Below, one piece after another: positions 1 to 12,229 of a stretch of 64,000 nucleotides of DNA (position 1 is its first letter; the number at the start of each line of letters is the position of its first letter). The position numbers and the translations under genes are program-made. The DNA comes from Brachyhypopomus gauderio (taxonomy: Eukaryota; Chordata; Actinopteri; Gymnotiformes; Hypopomidae): contig NC_135211.1 in NCBI RefSeq assembly GCF_052324685.1, forward strand, positions 12,712,913 through 12,776,912, read 5' to 3'. Below the pieces are notes generated by a model. That model saw nothing but the letters and a program-made list of their open reading frames with translations. It was not told the DNA's origin and searched no databases.

Positions 1-153
1 GAAAACGAAAGAAAGAAAAAAGCCCAGGCTGACTAGTTAAATAATAGATCCTAAGGGCTTTACTTGGAGAGCTACCCACGTGCCTTGCTAAAATGCTTAA
101 TGAGAACATGTCCACGAGCTCTGTCTTGGCGCTCGCGCTCGTGGCTGCCCTCT

Positions 154-932
154 TCAGATGCACTTGAGGAGATAGGAGTTGCAGTATGATCCTCGCGCGC
201 ATTCACAGAGTTGTCCGAAGCGCGGACCCAGCCTCATCGCGCAGCGGGTCCCCACCGCGCACTGACGAGAAGACATTTCACAGCCAATTCACGAGCACAA
301 TCACATTACCTATGATGCATTACTATGCGACAGAGTGTCTTTTAACAAAATCGCAATGATCTTATCTGGTATATTACAGTCCATTTTTTGACAACAATAA
401 CAATAATAATTGTAAAATATAAAATAGTATTTACCCTTGGAATTCCTCGCTTTTCTATTGCTGGACGCCTGTCATATATGTCTCCCAGGATTTCCTCTAA
501 TGCTTCCACCTGTTCCAATGCAAACGCACGCCTTAGAACCGCATTCTGACACTGAAAAAGTGCATGCCAATACCGCGCAGTGGTACAGATACGTTACAGG
601 CCTATTGTTGTAAGTTGTATAAGTGCGACTGAACTGACTGGGGTTTCACTTCATTTATCTGAAATGATCAGTAAGATCATTTATTGTTAATTACTCATAT
701 GTGAATAATTACATTTGACATCACACAGCTGAACCTTAAATAAGAAACAACTAGCTACTGACGGCTGTTTGTAACCTTTTTCCATACAATCATTACTCAC
801 AAATTCTTTTTTCTGGTCCACGTTATCGTTCTCGGCGTCTTCTACTGATATCTCAGGTGACACCTGTCCTTGGCACAAGACGGTGAAAAGACCGATTAAC
901 AAAAGTCCGGTCAGAATTCCAGAGCTCTCCAT
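154..932 (-). CDS. cartpt: CART prepropeptide (neuropeptide precursor), 3 exons, complete
   Basis: Exons on the minus strand are 932-801, 545-435 and 261-154, all joining in phase 0, for 116 residues, the same length as human CART. Residues 1 to about 24 form a signal peptide starting MESSG. Exon 2 has the acidic, Leu-rich helix found before the processing sites in CART, then two dibasic sites, DRR and EKR. Exon 3 carries six cysteines spaced C-x5-C-x11-C-x-C-x5-C-x6-C, exactly the CART spacing, and ends NSYLLKCI before the stop. Family knowledge: CART peptides are secreted, disulfide-knotted neuropeptides acting in feeding and stress circuits. An in-frame ATG at 1031 lies upstream, but I chose 932 because the signal peptide begins there and 1031 would precede the start site predicted from the TATA-like box. 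The exon 2 acceptor could also be 6 nt earlier (551), adding two residues. No poly(A) signal is visible before the left edge. Fish have several CART genes and I cannot say which one this is. Confidence 0.9.
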
Positions 933-1037
933 GGTCCTGAGACTTGCTGCCCACGGTTCCGATAGCACAATGTACAGAGGTGTGAGGTCAACAAACCCGT
1001 AACACAGTTCACGTAATTTCACGCCGGTCAAAGCTTA

Positions 1038-1044
1038 TCTTATA
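1038..1044 (-). promoter_or_regulatory. TATA-like box of the CART gene
   Basis: On the minus strand the sequence reads TATAAGA, about 105 bp upstream of the CART start codon at 932. Transcription would be expected to begin near 1010-1015, giving a 5'UTR of roughly 80 nt. A TATA promoter fits a tissue-restricted neuropeptide gene. This is a motif call only. Confidence 0.45.
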
Positions 1045-1617
1045 AACTAAGTCGCCCCGCCCTCCGAGTTCATTTAGTAGGTTCTTATAAGCTGTTTTTA
1101 TGTTCAAAGCTTTCCATTTTCTCTGGTATGTGACTGCAAATACTTACAAAAAATGCAAAAAAAATTGTTTGTAGCTAAACGCGTTTTTGAACATAAATAC
1201 TTTTTAGGAGATTATTGCTAATATAAAAATTATTGATCTGGAAAGTGAAAAGAAAGGAGAGGAGAAAATGAGCAAATTATGTAATGAGCAAATTGTATTG
1301 GGCTTGTTCAACAATGTTTTACAAACACGCTAGATGCTGATAAAACGAACATAAAGAATACAATGTATTCATACCAAGCCAATGGAATACTAGTACACTG
1401 TAAATATTTCATATAGCCTAGCTGAAGTTCTGATTTACGTACAATTGCAGATATTCTAACAACTATCTTTATGCCTGAAACCTTACTGAGCAAATGTTAA
1501 CAATCAGGTCATTTAAAAAATATAGTTTTTTCTTAGCACCTCTGTATAAATTTGGTGTCAATTTTCTCATGCACGTTTATGTTCATGTCAAATTTATGAG
1601 AACCTTTATGTGCATTT
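1045..1617. other. CART-IQGAP1 divergent spacer, left part
   Basis: AT-rich unique sequence upstream of CART. I see no exon. Promoter or enhancer elements for CART would be expected here, but beyond the TATA-like box I can name none with confidence. Confidence 0.4.
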
Positions 1618-2067
1618 TAATGTGGTGTATTATACCACTGTTTCCCAATGGTGGTATACTATACCACGGTTTCCCAGTGGTGGTGTATTATACCACGGTT
1701 TCCCTGTGGTGGTGTATTATACCAATGTTTCCCAGTGGTGGTGTATTATACCAATGTTTCCCAGTGGTGGTGTATTATACCAATGTTTCCCAGTGGTGGT
1801 GTATTATACCAATGTTTCCCAGTGGTGGTGTACTATACCACTGTTTCCCTGTGGTGGTGTATTATACCAATGTTTCCCAGTGGTGGTGTACTATACCACT
1901 GTTTCCCTGTGGTGGTGTATTATACCAATGTTTCCCAGTGGTGGTGTATTATACCACTGATTCCCAGTGGTGGTGTATTATACCACTGATTCCCAGTGGT
2001 GGTGTATTATACCAATGTTTCCCAGTGGTGGTGTATTATACCAATGTTTCCCAGTGGTGGTGTTTCC
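1618..2067. repeat. 29-bp minisatellite, about 15 copies
   Basis: The unit is about 29 bp and contains GTGGTGGTGTATTATACCA followed by a TTTCCC block. Variants differ mainly at the base after ACCA and at the AGTGG/TGTGG position. Because 29 is not a multiple of three, all three plus frames stay open and cycle through the same peptide. The 226-codon open frame here is therefore a repeat artefact, not a gene. Confidence 0.9.
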
Positions 2068-2100
2068 CAACCAAAGGTGTTGGGAGTATGCAAAGCAGGG

Positions 2101-2172
2101 AAGAAGGTAAGTACTACCAGTACCACAGTACCACCAGTACCACCAGTACCACAGTACCACCAGTACCACCTT
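2101..2172. repeat. ACCAGT-type short tandem repeat
   Basis: Interleaved 6- and 9-bp units of the form TACCACCAG and TACCACAG continue directly from the preceding minisatellite. Nothing here suggests coding sequence. Confidence 0.8.
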
Positions 2173-2222
2173 GAAATACAGTCTGAAACAACTGAGCAGT
2201 CAGTCTTGTATATGTGTAACGT

Positions 2223-2225
<3 letters not shown>

Positions 2226-2258
<33 letters not shown>

Positions 2259-2346
2259 AGATTATACATATATACAAGTGACTATACAAGTCAGTCTTGT
2301 GTAATCTATGTATGTATGTATGTATGTATGTATGTATGTATGTATG

Positions 2347-2410
<64 letters not shown>

Positions 2411-2538
2411 CTAGCTATATATACATATATACAGATTACATATACAGTATATACAGATTATACATATATACAAGTGACTATACAAGTCAGTCTTTTGTAA
2501 TCTATGTATCTATCTATGTATCTATGTATGTATGTATG

Positions 2539-2598
<60 letters not shown>

Positions 2599-2599
2599 A
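2226..2599. repeat. Compound microsatellite: (TG)n, (TGTA)n and (TCTA)n, duplicated as a block
   Basis: A (TG)n run at 2226-2256 is followed by a 57-bp unique block (2256-2312), then (TGTA)n and a long (TCTA)n. The 57-bp block recurs at 2452-2508 with one mismatch, again followed by TGTA and TCTA arrays (to 2599). The whole compound unit of about 196 bp was therefore tandemly duplicated. The tyrosine/isoleucine/serine open frames across it are artefacts. Confidence 0.9.
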
Positions 2600-3117
2600 T
2601 GTGCATGTGAAGGAAAGGACATACAAAAAAATTCTTATAGTAATTTTTATTACTGTTAATGCTTGTGTTGAACCAATGACTCAAGGAATTGTGCGTTTAG
2701 ATTTTTTTTATTATTTACAAGGCTATTTGTCACATCCCCTGCCAATTAAAAGACGTACTAGTATTTGTGAAATTAGCACAGCACGAAGGTACTGTTATTC
2801 AGCGAGATGTCGCAATTTGTTTCAAGATATATTCTGCATCTTGACCAGCAGAGGGAGCTGCAGTTACAGTTTGAGGACCTCTTAATGGGTGTTTCCTGGA
2901 ACGCATACTTCAGGATTTAGGAAGGTACACACCCATGACATCAGTGAGTTGAAAAGAAAAAAACTTTCGGAAGTTTCGGAGTCTTTACCGAGAAGAATCA
3001 AGGGGCCTCGAGTCGCCTTCCAAAGTTCAAGTATAAGGATTTTTAAAAACAAATCAAGTTACGCAACTTCACTGAAAATAACAAGGAACTGAGGATTTGT
3101 TCTAGTATCTTGAAAAA
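2600..3117 (+). promoter_or_regulatory. IQGAP1 proximal upstream region and probable 5'UTR
   Basis: Sequence between the tetranucleotide arrays and the IQGAP1 start codon. It probably holds the core promoter and 5'UTR, judged only by position. No TATA box or strong initiator was identified. A CTCF-like core with one mismatch (CCAGCAGAGGGAG) lies near 2846-2858. Confidence 0.35.
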
Positions 3118-5468
3118 ATGTCAACTTCTGATGAAACAGAAGGGCTGCGACCACGTTATGGGTGTAAGTATTAAAACCTTATCAGCTTGGCTATTTACCC
3201 ACCTTGCCTCTTACTTAACCCAGAAAGCGCACAGATTTTCAGGTCAGCATGGTTGTAAACCCAGTAAACGCGGAGTGTGTGAAGACTCCTGCATGCAGTG
3301 ACTGGCACCTTTTGGCTGGTTTCTTTTCTTGTTGCGTGTTGCTGGTGTGTAGCGAAGAATCAGCGTGGTTAAGGACTTCCGCATTTTCATAAGCAATAAG
3401 TTCGAATATTTTTTATCTGAAGTGTGCTCACCTTGCGAATTATTAACAGTCTCGGTTTGCAGTTGTTTCACTTTTGTTTGACAAATATTTAGTTATTTGT
3501 ATCTGTGGTGAGCGTTAATTGACCGTCTTAACGTAGACAAACTTGAATCCAAACGGATACAAGCTGTCGAGATTGTTCAACCCTTGAAATCACCTGAAAT
3601 CGTACAGCAGGTTGCAGTATCAAATGCTGTGTGGATGGGTTCTAAACCCAAGGTCGGTTTTGTGAGGTGCTGGTGTCTTCACTGATATCATAACTGGGTA
3701 TGATTCATGGCAGTGAGCTCATGACTGCTCTATAGAGGGTGTATGAGTTAAGATCGCTCAGGTTATAACACCTGAGAGATTACAAAGCCGTCTTTATGTT
3801 CAGGTTCATTTCTAAAAGATAAGGAACCCTTTGATCTTGTTTATGATCCGCTCGATATACTAACGTGTATCACAATGTGTTTGTTTTTGGCAAGTTACAA
3901 TGCAAATACAGACGGCAAGAGGCAAGATTTTTTAACTTTTTCCGGCCTTTAATATAGTAAGCGGTTATGAAGTGATGGCAAAGTGACACGTCTCTCTCTC
4001 TCTCTCTCTCTCTCTCTCAGACTGTACTTTTTAAACTTTAAATTAGCTATAAGTTTGTTATTGACACCAAAAAGTAGCAAAGTATATATGAAAGTGATTA
4101 TTCATTATTTTTCCTTTTTTAGATAAAATGTGGCTCAGATAAGATGATGAATGAAATTGCTTTATAGTGCACCAAAGAAGCAGGTCCCCCACATGGAGGT
4201 GTTTTTTCTGTATTTCTGAATCATCCAGGCCTCTAGGTGTCAGTGTAAAGGCTGTTTCATGATGTGAAGCTGACTCACTGGAAAAATTACTTAATGCTCC
4301 TTTAATTTGTGGAGATACTTACGATTTTCATCATATATGATGTCAACCTGCAAAATGTAAATTGTTCTGACATATCTATTAAAATATGCCACATCCTCTG
4401 TTCACTGTCATGAAGGGCCTTCTAAACATGTATGCATTTTTGCAAAGTTAAATCAGATATTTGTGTAAATGACATATTATCCCTCAGCTGGAATGTGAAA
4501 AGCAGAGCAATGAATAGATATTTGTTGCCTTTCCACAGGACCTCAGACCCCTTAAATCATTTCAGTATGTTGAGCTTGAGGAAGCTGAAAACCAGGCAGG
4601 GCTGCCAAGTTGCGTAACATGTAGTTCATCAGTGCTAAAGGCAGCCTGGCTAGAACTAGCAATGAATATATCAGTTCATGGTGAAAGTGTTTACAGCTTG
4701 GAAAATCTGTAAAGCGAATGTCATTTGATTTAATGAGATAAATGGGGGGGGGGGGGGGGGGGTGTTGTCCACATTGAGCTGCTTACAGACTTTTAATGAA
4801 ATGGCATCGGCGCCAGTCTTTACCCACATTCTTTACACCATTTGTCAGAAACACTGGGCGAACATTCACAGACCATTTTTTATAGCTCCTACTATTGTAT
4901 CAGTTTGTTTAGTCCCATATGTTCTGTAGCCGTGGACTCTATTTGTTTACACCCCCCCCCCCCCCCCCCCCCCCCGCCTCGCACTGTTAAATATCTAACC
5001 ACAGGAAGTGATCTGACATGCAGCTGCTGTTTGGTGGTGGACCGTTTTGGACGTGGCAGTAATGTTGACGAAGTAGCCAGATGGTTGTGTTACACACAGT
5101 GATGTTAATGTAGGCTTGACGTGTGTCATTTGCGTGTGTGCTGGGTTGCTAGTGGTCTGCCACTCAACGACATCCAGCCAAGAGGCATCCTGTGGTCAGA
5201 AACGTACTACCTAACTAAGCAGGGTTACACAAGGTTCCCCCCCCCCCCCGTCGAGGTGTTTGTAATGGATAAGCGGACACTACCTGTGGTGTGGGCTCTG
5301 GGCACCGTGTGGTCACCTCTCGCCATTTTCACACGTGTCTCATCCACGTTTCTCCTTCCCTGCAGCCGTCCTGGACGGCGTGGAGCGGCTCACGGCCGAG
5401 GAGATGGACGAGCGACGGCAGCAGAACATGGCCTACGAGTACCTGTGCCACCTGGAGGAGGCCAAACG
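3118..5468 (+). CDS. iqgap1: IQGAP1 exons 1-2 (N-terminus and start of calponin homology domain)
   Basis: Exon 1 is 3118-3163, with a strong GTAAGT donor after GGGT. Exon 2 is 5366-5468 and encodes the segment with EEMDERRQQNMAYEYL and HLEEAK. The joins split a Ser codon and then an Arg codon. This is the lead-in to the actin-binding calponin homology domain. Confidence 0.93.
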
Positions 5469-5981
5469 GTAACATCTCCGCACCAAGCCCATGTGTTCGA
5501 ATCCACAGCGTTTCAAGTTCACCTGTCTGTCAAAGCCCATAGCCCATGTTCTCCACGCCACAGTTCTGACCTGCTGCTGTTTAAAACGTGGAACTGTGAC
5601 CACCAGTTGTTACCATAGCACACTGCTTTACTGCAGGCCATACAGAAGAAACACCAGGGCAGTACCCAGTTATTAATGAGTTTCTCTGTGTCTAGTTGTG
5701 CTTTTGTTTCTACACATTTAGATTTTTCCATGGTTCTTGAATCATGAATCATCTTTCCATTTTTTGATGGTTGTGTTCTATTACTGGTTTGCCAGAATCT
5801 GTGTACATACCCATAAGGAATGCAGATGGGGTTGGAGGAGATGTTGTCCCTGCTGTGTAACTGCAGTACACTATAGTTTGTGTATGAAATGAAAAGGCTG
5901 TGTTAACATTAGCCCATGCTATTAGTATTTTTTACTGGGTGACTTGATGCATCATAGACACTGCGTTGCTCAGCCTGTGCT

Positions 5982-6025
<44 letters not shown>

Positions 6026-9000
6026 CCTTCCCGGGATGATGTGGAGACTGCAGATGGATGCAGAGGCTCTTGTGTGGAAAAGCTGTAGTGTGGCTGTGCA
6101 CACTCATGTTCCACATACGTGATTTCTCCCTCACACACGTATGCACACACACACAGTCAGAGTGAACACAAGAGGAAGTGACTCAGTCTCTGTTGATTTT
6201 CAATATCTCTCTGTAGCCATAGAAACCTTGGTTGTCATAGAGACTGGTTCCGGTGTGTCTGTCTCTCTTCGTGTCTTCGTGTGTGTGAAGGAGATAAAAG
6301 TGCCTCTGTAATATCGCCTGTGTGATTTTAGGGTTACTTGATCCTGTATGGCTCAGGTTAAGGATTTAATTCACAATTCTTTAGTCCATTTCTTCAATTA
6401 GAAAGTTGTGACAATATAACCTAGTTAAACTTGAGGTTTTACTGTCTATGTAGCATTTCAAAATCACATTTCTATCAGCTTTAGTGTGGGCAGTAATCCA
6501 TACTCTGTGTCTATGTCTATGTCTCCTCCATCTATGTCTCCTCCAACTGTCCCCCTCACCCCACCCCTCCGCCTGTGATTCTGCTGAAAGTCCAAGCGTC
6601 CCCGCGCTCTCGTGTGCCGCTGGTGAGGACGTGTCCCAGGAGGAGGCCTGTCGCCCGTTGTCGTTCTGTGTCTGGTCGGACTCTGGAATGCTAGTATGAG
6701 GAGAATTTCACCTGCAGGTGCTCTCTGGGAAAAGCGTGTGAGTGCGGCTTAATGCAAACCGTTGGCTTGGCGACAACAGCAACAACAACAGAGGGTTGCA
6801 TCTTGCGCGGAGATGCACTGAGACGTCCGATTCTAAACGTCCGTTGGCAGCGTGCTGTATTTTCACGTAACTGCGTGATGCAAATCCGCCACTTGTATTA
6901 TCAGGAATATTTCCATACACTGGCTTTTTGGAATGGAGAGCCATTCAAATGACAACTCCTCAAAGGAGTATCTAAATACTCCTCAAACAGGGCTTAGATA
7001 TGCTGTTCAAATACAGGTTAGCATTATTAATAGAACACTTAAGGACTGCGCAGAGGGTGGACCTCAGGAAATGGTGGTTCACACTGTGTGACCACTAAAA
7101 CCACTGATCCCAGTAGCTGCCTTTGCCTTTCCCATGTGTGTGTACTGGAGCTCTTCTCTCTGCGTTGTCTCATAAACGGCTCATTCTCACGGCCTAGTCC
7201 AGCTCTGGTGTTCTTTTGGACCGACCAGTTCTAGTAGTTTTGGAACTGCGGTAGTGCGTTCGAATCGGGTTTGTGGGGCGGGGTGCGTTTTTCATTCTAT
7301 TCTGTTGAGAGTGCAGGCTTATTTTACTTCTGGAGTGTTGTCTGAACGTTTGATGACGTGCCCTTGGGCTGAACCAAGTTCGACAGCTAATGTGAGAAGC
7401 TCTTGCTTGATCCATGGAGACCACAACATCAAGTTTGCGGTCTCTCCTGTCAGGTTAAGGTTGCTTGTAGACCACAACATGTGGTGGGGACGTGTGTGGG
7501 GGTGTGCCACATGACATTAATGGCAGCTTTGCCTGCAGGTAGTGTGGAAGGGGAGAGAGGGCACAGGGTGTAATGGTAGGTGTAGAACATGTGCTGGTTA
7601 GCACTAATGGAGGTTTACTGCCTTGTGGGTTTTTTTGTTTTCTTACTTTACATTTTTTCCATCACTGCAGGCTTTTAGTGAATCATTATTGCTTCACTTG
7701 ATTTATAATAATTATAATAATTGTTATTATTATTATTTTGCATGCTGGTGAGATTTGAGAGAGAAGCTTTGCTGATCCATAAACTATACTGTAATGTACC
7801 CTCATGAGTTGTATTTTGTAATTGTTTTCCAGAAATCGCACACCATACGCTGATATAAATGGATTAATAACTCTGATAATCTTTTGATTACCTTTCTGGG
7901 TCCAAAAATGAACTGCAGTTTGAATGAATGATGTTGGGTCTTCTCAGGGATGTACTAAAGCTTCAGAAATGAGAACTGAGCAGAAATGAGAACTGAGTAT
8001 TGAGGATTGAGACAGTTCCCTTGCAGATCATCCAATGATGTCCCATAAAAGGAATTCCCCTGCTAATCTAAGCAATTTAGTAATATCATAAATACAGAAG
8101 GCGCTCAGTGTTGGACTAGCCTGACTTTCTCTTGAATGGCTTCTGTGTTGAGAACATGGCCCACCGATACTGTTATTGCAAGTCCAGTTTTGTGTAATTT
8201 CCTGTGGCTCTGCCTGCTAGGCTTGATGCCGGCCTGTGTGCTGAGCCCCACCTCTGCCTGAAGGGCTGAGGGGAGCCTGTGCACAGCTGTGCTCACTGTA
8301 ATGCACAGTGCCCTTTTCCCCCCAGGTTTTGAATCGCAAGTCCACTTTTCACAAACTGTGTCATTTGTGTAAAACCCAGATTTGCGTTTTTAATGCTTTC
8401 CTAATGTCATTTTCCTGCACCTTCCATATTTTCCAACAAGGAATTTAGTATGACGTAGGTACGTTTGACCTGAAATGAGGCTGTTCTACGTTATTTGTTA
8501 TGTTTGTGGTCTTTATAAAAGGCTGTTGAAGGATTAGATTGTACTTGTTTTGTTCTTGTTCATGAGAACACGTGAATGTTGGGGGAGAGAAAGGACTGTG
8601 TGGGAACCCTGAGGGGGGGGGGGGGGTTGCACTGTTTAAATAACACACTGAGGTGAAAATTAAGATCTACTCCCACACTTGACCTTCTGGTTCTCTCTTC
8701 TCTGATGAAAAAAGGTTTTTGGAGTCTGTGTAGGGGGAAAAATAGTTTTTGTGACGCACCAAATGCAAGGGTGTGGGCAACGGAGACGTTCTGTCAGCTG
8801 AGTCTGGAGGAACCGCGCTAGCCGTTTCCTTGGCGGGCTGCTACAGTATTGCACGTCTGCTGCCGAGCACGTATGCTGCGGAGCACGTGTGCCACTGCAG
8901 GCCGTCTTCTCTTCCCTGCTGCTCAGCCGTCTACTCACCTTGAAGGCTGGTGCTCGTGTGCGCAGGAAAGGCCACATGCTGTGTCTATGCCTCACTTCAT

Positions 9001-9058
9001 CTCTCTCCCTCTCTCTCTCTCCTCTCTCTCTTTCTCTTCTTCCCTCCCTCCCTCTCTG

Positions 9059-9100
<42 letters not shown>

Positions 9101-11113
9101 TCCCCCTTGTTTTTTCCCTTCTCTTCCCACGGCTTGCAGCTTTTGGCAGCCGATGTGGCCCTTTCTCTGGCCCGCAGCCGGAGCCCCTCCCTGAGGAGGC
9201 GGGGTCAGCCACGTCGGGGCTCGGCTCGGCTGGGGGGCTGCCGTGTCTCCACGACCCTGCCCAACGTGTGAGCGTGGGGCTGTGAGCGAACACACTCCTC
9301 CATGGAGAACGAGCAGGAACTTGTGACCCCCCCCCCCCCCCCCCCCTCAGGTCACACCTGTATTAGCAATGCGAGAAGATCAGTTCAGTCCTAATACAAA
9401 CACAATTTTAGCAGAATAGCGTGTGACTGTTACTTCTGCTGTTCTGTGTTCCTCTACCTTATTGCATCATGGACTGTGTGGTTTCATGAGTCATCATTAA
9501 TCATTGGATGTTTGGTGAGGTTTACACTATACATCCCTAACAGAAACAAACGTTTCACACCCAACCTCGTGGAGAGAATCTTGTGCCACTGCTCAGAAGA
9601 TTGAAGATATGAGGTGAAGAGTGTTGGAATGTAACGGGTGGAACAACCCAGTCCAATAATCCATGTGGAATCACTTCTCTCACTATCTCCGATTTACTTA
9701 ATGGCTTCAAGAGAAATATCTATCTAGCAATATTAAAGTGTGTGTGAGTGTGTGTGTATTTTCCAATATAGTGGAGACATTTATTAGTTATATTTTACAG
9801 ATGTCAATAAAACATTGTTTGAGATTAGCAGATATATAGCCTGTTCATACCAATATGTTGCAAAATTCAGCGTAAATGTTTTTGATAAAAAAAAATATTG
9901 GAATTATGCATACATTTAGTGTCATGTCGGACTTTCATCACGTGCCTCTTCTAGACCTAACCAGCAGCAACAGTAGTTCAGAATGTGGCAAAGTGGTGCT
10001 TGTTCTGTGGAGGAGATTTTAGTTTTGAGAAGGTAATGCAACTTGGAATGATGTATATGAAATGTGCTCCATTCTGGATTTATAGAAAGACATGGATGGA
10101 TTATGTAAATCTTCTTGTAGGCCTGTAAGAAAATGATTTTTTGGGGGGCTAGTAACAGAGGTAATTAGTAACTGTGGTGATTTAGAGATAACACATGGGT
10201 CACAAACTATCCAATCAGATTCGGTCCTTGTCTGTCTTTCTTCAAGAGGCTGTACATATCGGGGATGCCTATGGAAAAATGCTCACAATCTGCAATATGC
10301 ACGAATCGCTCGGTGCACATGTGTCAAACTCAACCTGTTTATTTGATGACCTTGGGGTGATTGCAGACCAGGATGGGAGACAGTTGGGCCATAACTATAG
10401 TCCTCATTCCACATACAGTGTTGTATACATTGCTGTGCATTATTGTCTTATAAACACACATTTTGGACATTTATGCTACTTACTCCAGGCTCTATACTTG
10501 TGAATTTCACAATTGCATGGAGACATTCACAGGTGTGTCTCCACAGAAGTGCAACATAAGTCTTCAATAGAACATTTGTAGTAGAGACCTTCATCGGTGG
10601 AATGCTTTAATCACGGGTTACATAACGCAAAGAAAATTTCCTTATTGGATGAAGATCAGCATTTAGTGACTTAGCTAGCGGGTGAGCTAGTTCTGGCAGG
10701 CTTATCTATGGTATGAAGAAAAACAAAAGTTTCCTGTGTAATCAGGTTTTGGATATAATTTCAGAAAATGACTTTCACTGAGAGCTCAAGTTTTCTATAC
10801 AAAATTTAAATGGGATTTGGTTTTTTGGCCAGACATGATCTTCTTACTTTTTTTTTTTCCCTCATCTCTTGTTTTGTGCTAACTACAACTAGCAATATCA
10901 TCAATGACTAAATTAGTTTTGTTAGTTAAAAGAAAGAACAATGACTACATTTGATGCATCTAGGATCAGCCAGTGAGAATCCAGACTTTCTGTAGCATTT
11001 TATTCCTGGTCCTATCTTAAGAACTTTGGCTTCACGAGCAAATACAGATGGTCTGGAAGAATGAAGCAGGACTGATAACGGGAGGCAAGAGCATTTTTCT
11101 GAACTCTGCCAAA

Positions 11114-11149
<36 letters not shown>

Positions 11150-11268
11150 CCTAGTGTGAAAGAGGTGCAGTCTGGTGAAGGATCATTCAGGGATCACTGT
11201 GCTCCTGCCTCCCACCACTGGAGTTTCTCCATGTCATGCTCCGAAATGCTCTGGTCCTGCTTTTCTCT

Positions 11269-11314
<46 letters not shown>

Positions 11315-12198
11315 CGCTTGCTTTATCTCAGGACCGCTGCTGTCGGGGGTCATTTGAGGACACTCCATTCGTTCTGGCTTCAGTGTGGCAGGGCTGGATT
11401 ACTGAGCAGGGAGGGGGGATAAAAGTTGAGGGGGGGGGAGGACTGAGGGAACAGGTGTGTCTTTCACCTCCACATTTCACTGTAGTCAGATAACACTCAC
11501 CACAGATTTGCTTCTCCTCACAGTAGGGCACTTGGGTAAACATGACTAGGTGCAAGCGCATTATAATAGGCTAAAATCTGGGCTTCCTCCGCCCCGTCCC
11601 TCAGCGGGGTGGAGTTATCTGCAAGTGTGGCCTCTTGGTGTGTGCAACAAAATGACCGTTTGAGGTCTGCAAATGTGGAAAGCCCTTGCGGTGGAGAATT
11701 GCAGCCTGTGTCTCGTGTTTACATTTTGAAGACATCTACATCCTTCAGTCCTGCTCCGGAGTTCAGCTTGTAGTTCTAGCCCCTGCTTATTTGGAGCGTT
11801 GCCGAAGGAACTTTCTGTTTGTGGACTTTGCTTTCTGGGTGAGGTGATGAATTGGGAAAGATATCTCGTGTTTTTTCCTCTGCAGACAAGAATCCCTCTC
11901 CAGCCTCTTCCTATTAGAGTGACCTCTGAACCGTGTGGCTTATTGGCTTCCTGTCTCTAGAAAAGGAAGCCCGCCCGCTTGAATACAGTTCCACTGCTAC
12001 CGTTCACACCCTCTCCTCCAGTTGTGTGACCATTCTACACAACACTGGCAATAGCAAAATATTTCTCAGGCCAGTTCAAGTTTTTTGACTCACGGCCCGT
12101 CTCCTTGTGGTCATACGTAATTATTGACACTCCCCAGCCCTGCTTACGGCAATGACTAATTTGTGGGTGTGTATTTGGAGTTGGTTGGTGTGTGTGCG

Positions 12199-12229
<31 letters not shown>

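Noticed and set aside
1494..2304. Open frames of up to 226 codons with repeated GGVLYQCFPVVVYY-type peptides
   Set aside because: They run over the 29-bp minisatellite, and the same peptides appear in all three frames, as expected of a repeat whose length is not divisible by three.
8660..9295. Overlapping open frames of 98-211 codons on both strands
   Set aside because: They depend on CT/GA simple repeats inside IQGAP1 intron 2 and give Ser/Leu- or Arg/Glu-rich products with no recognisable domain.
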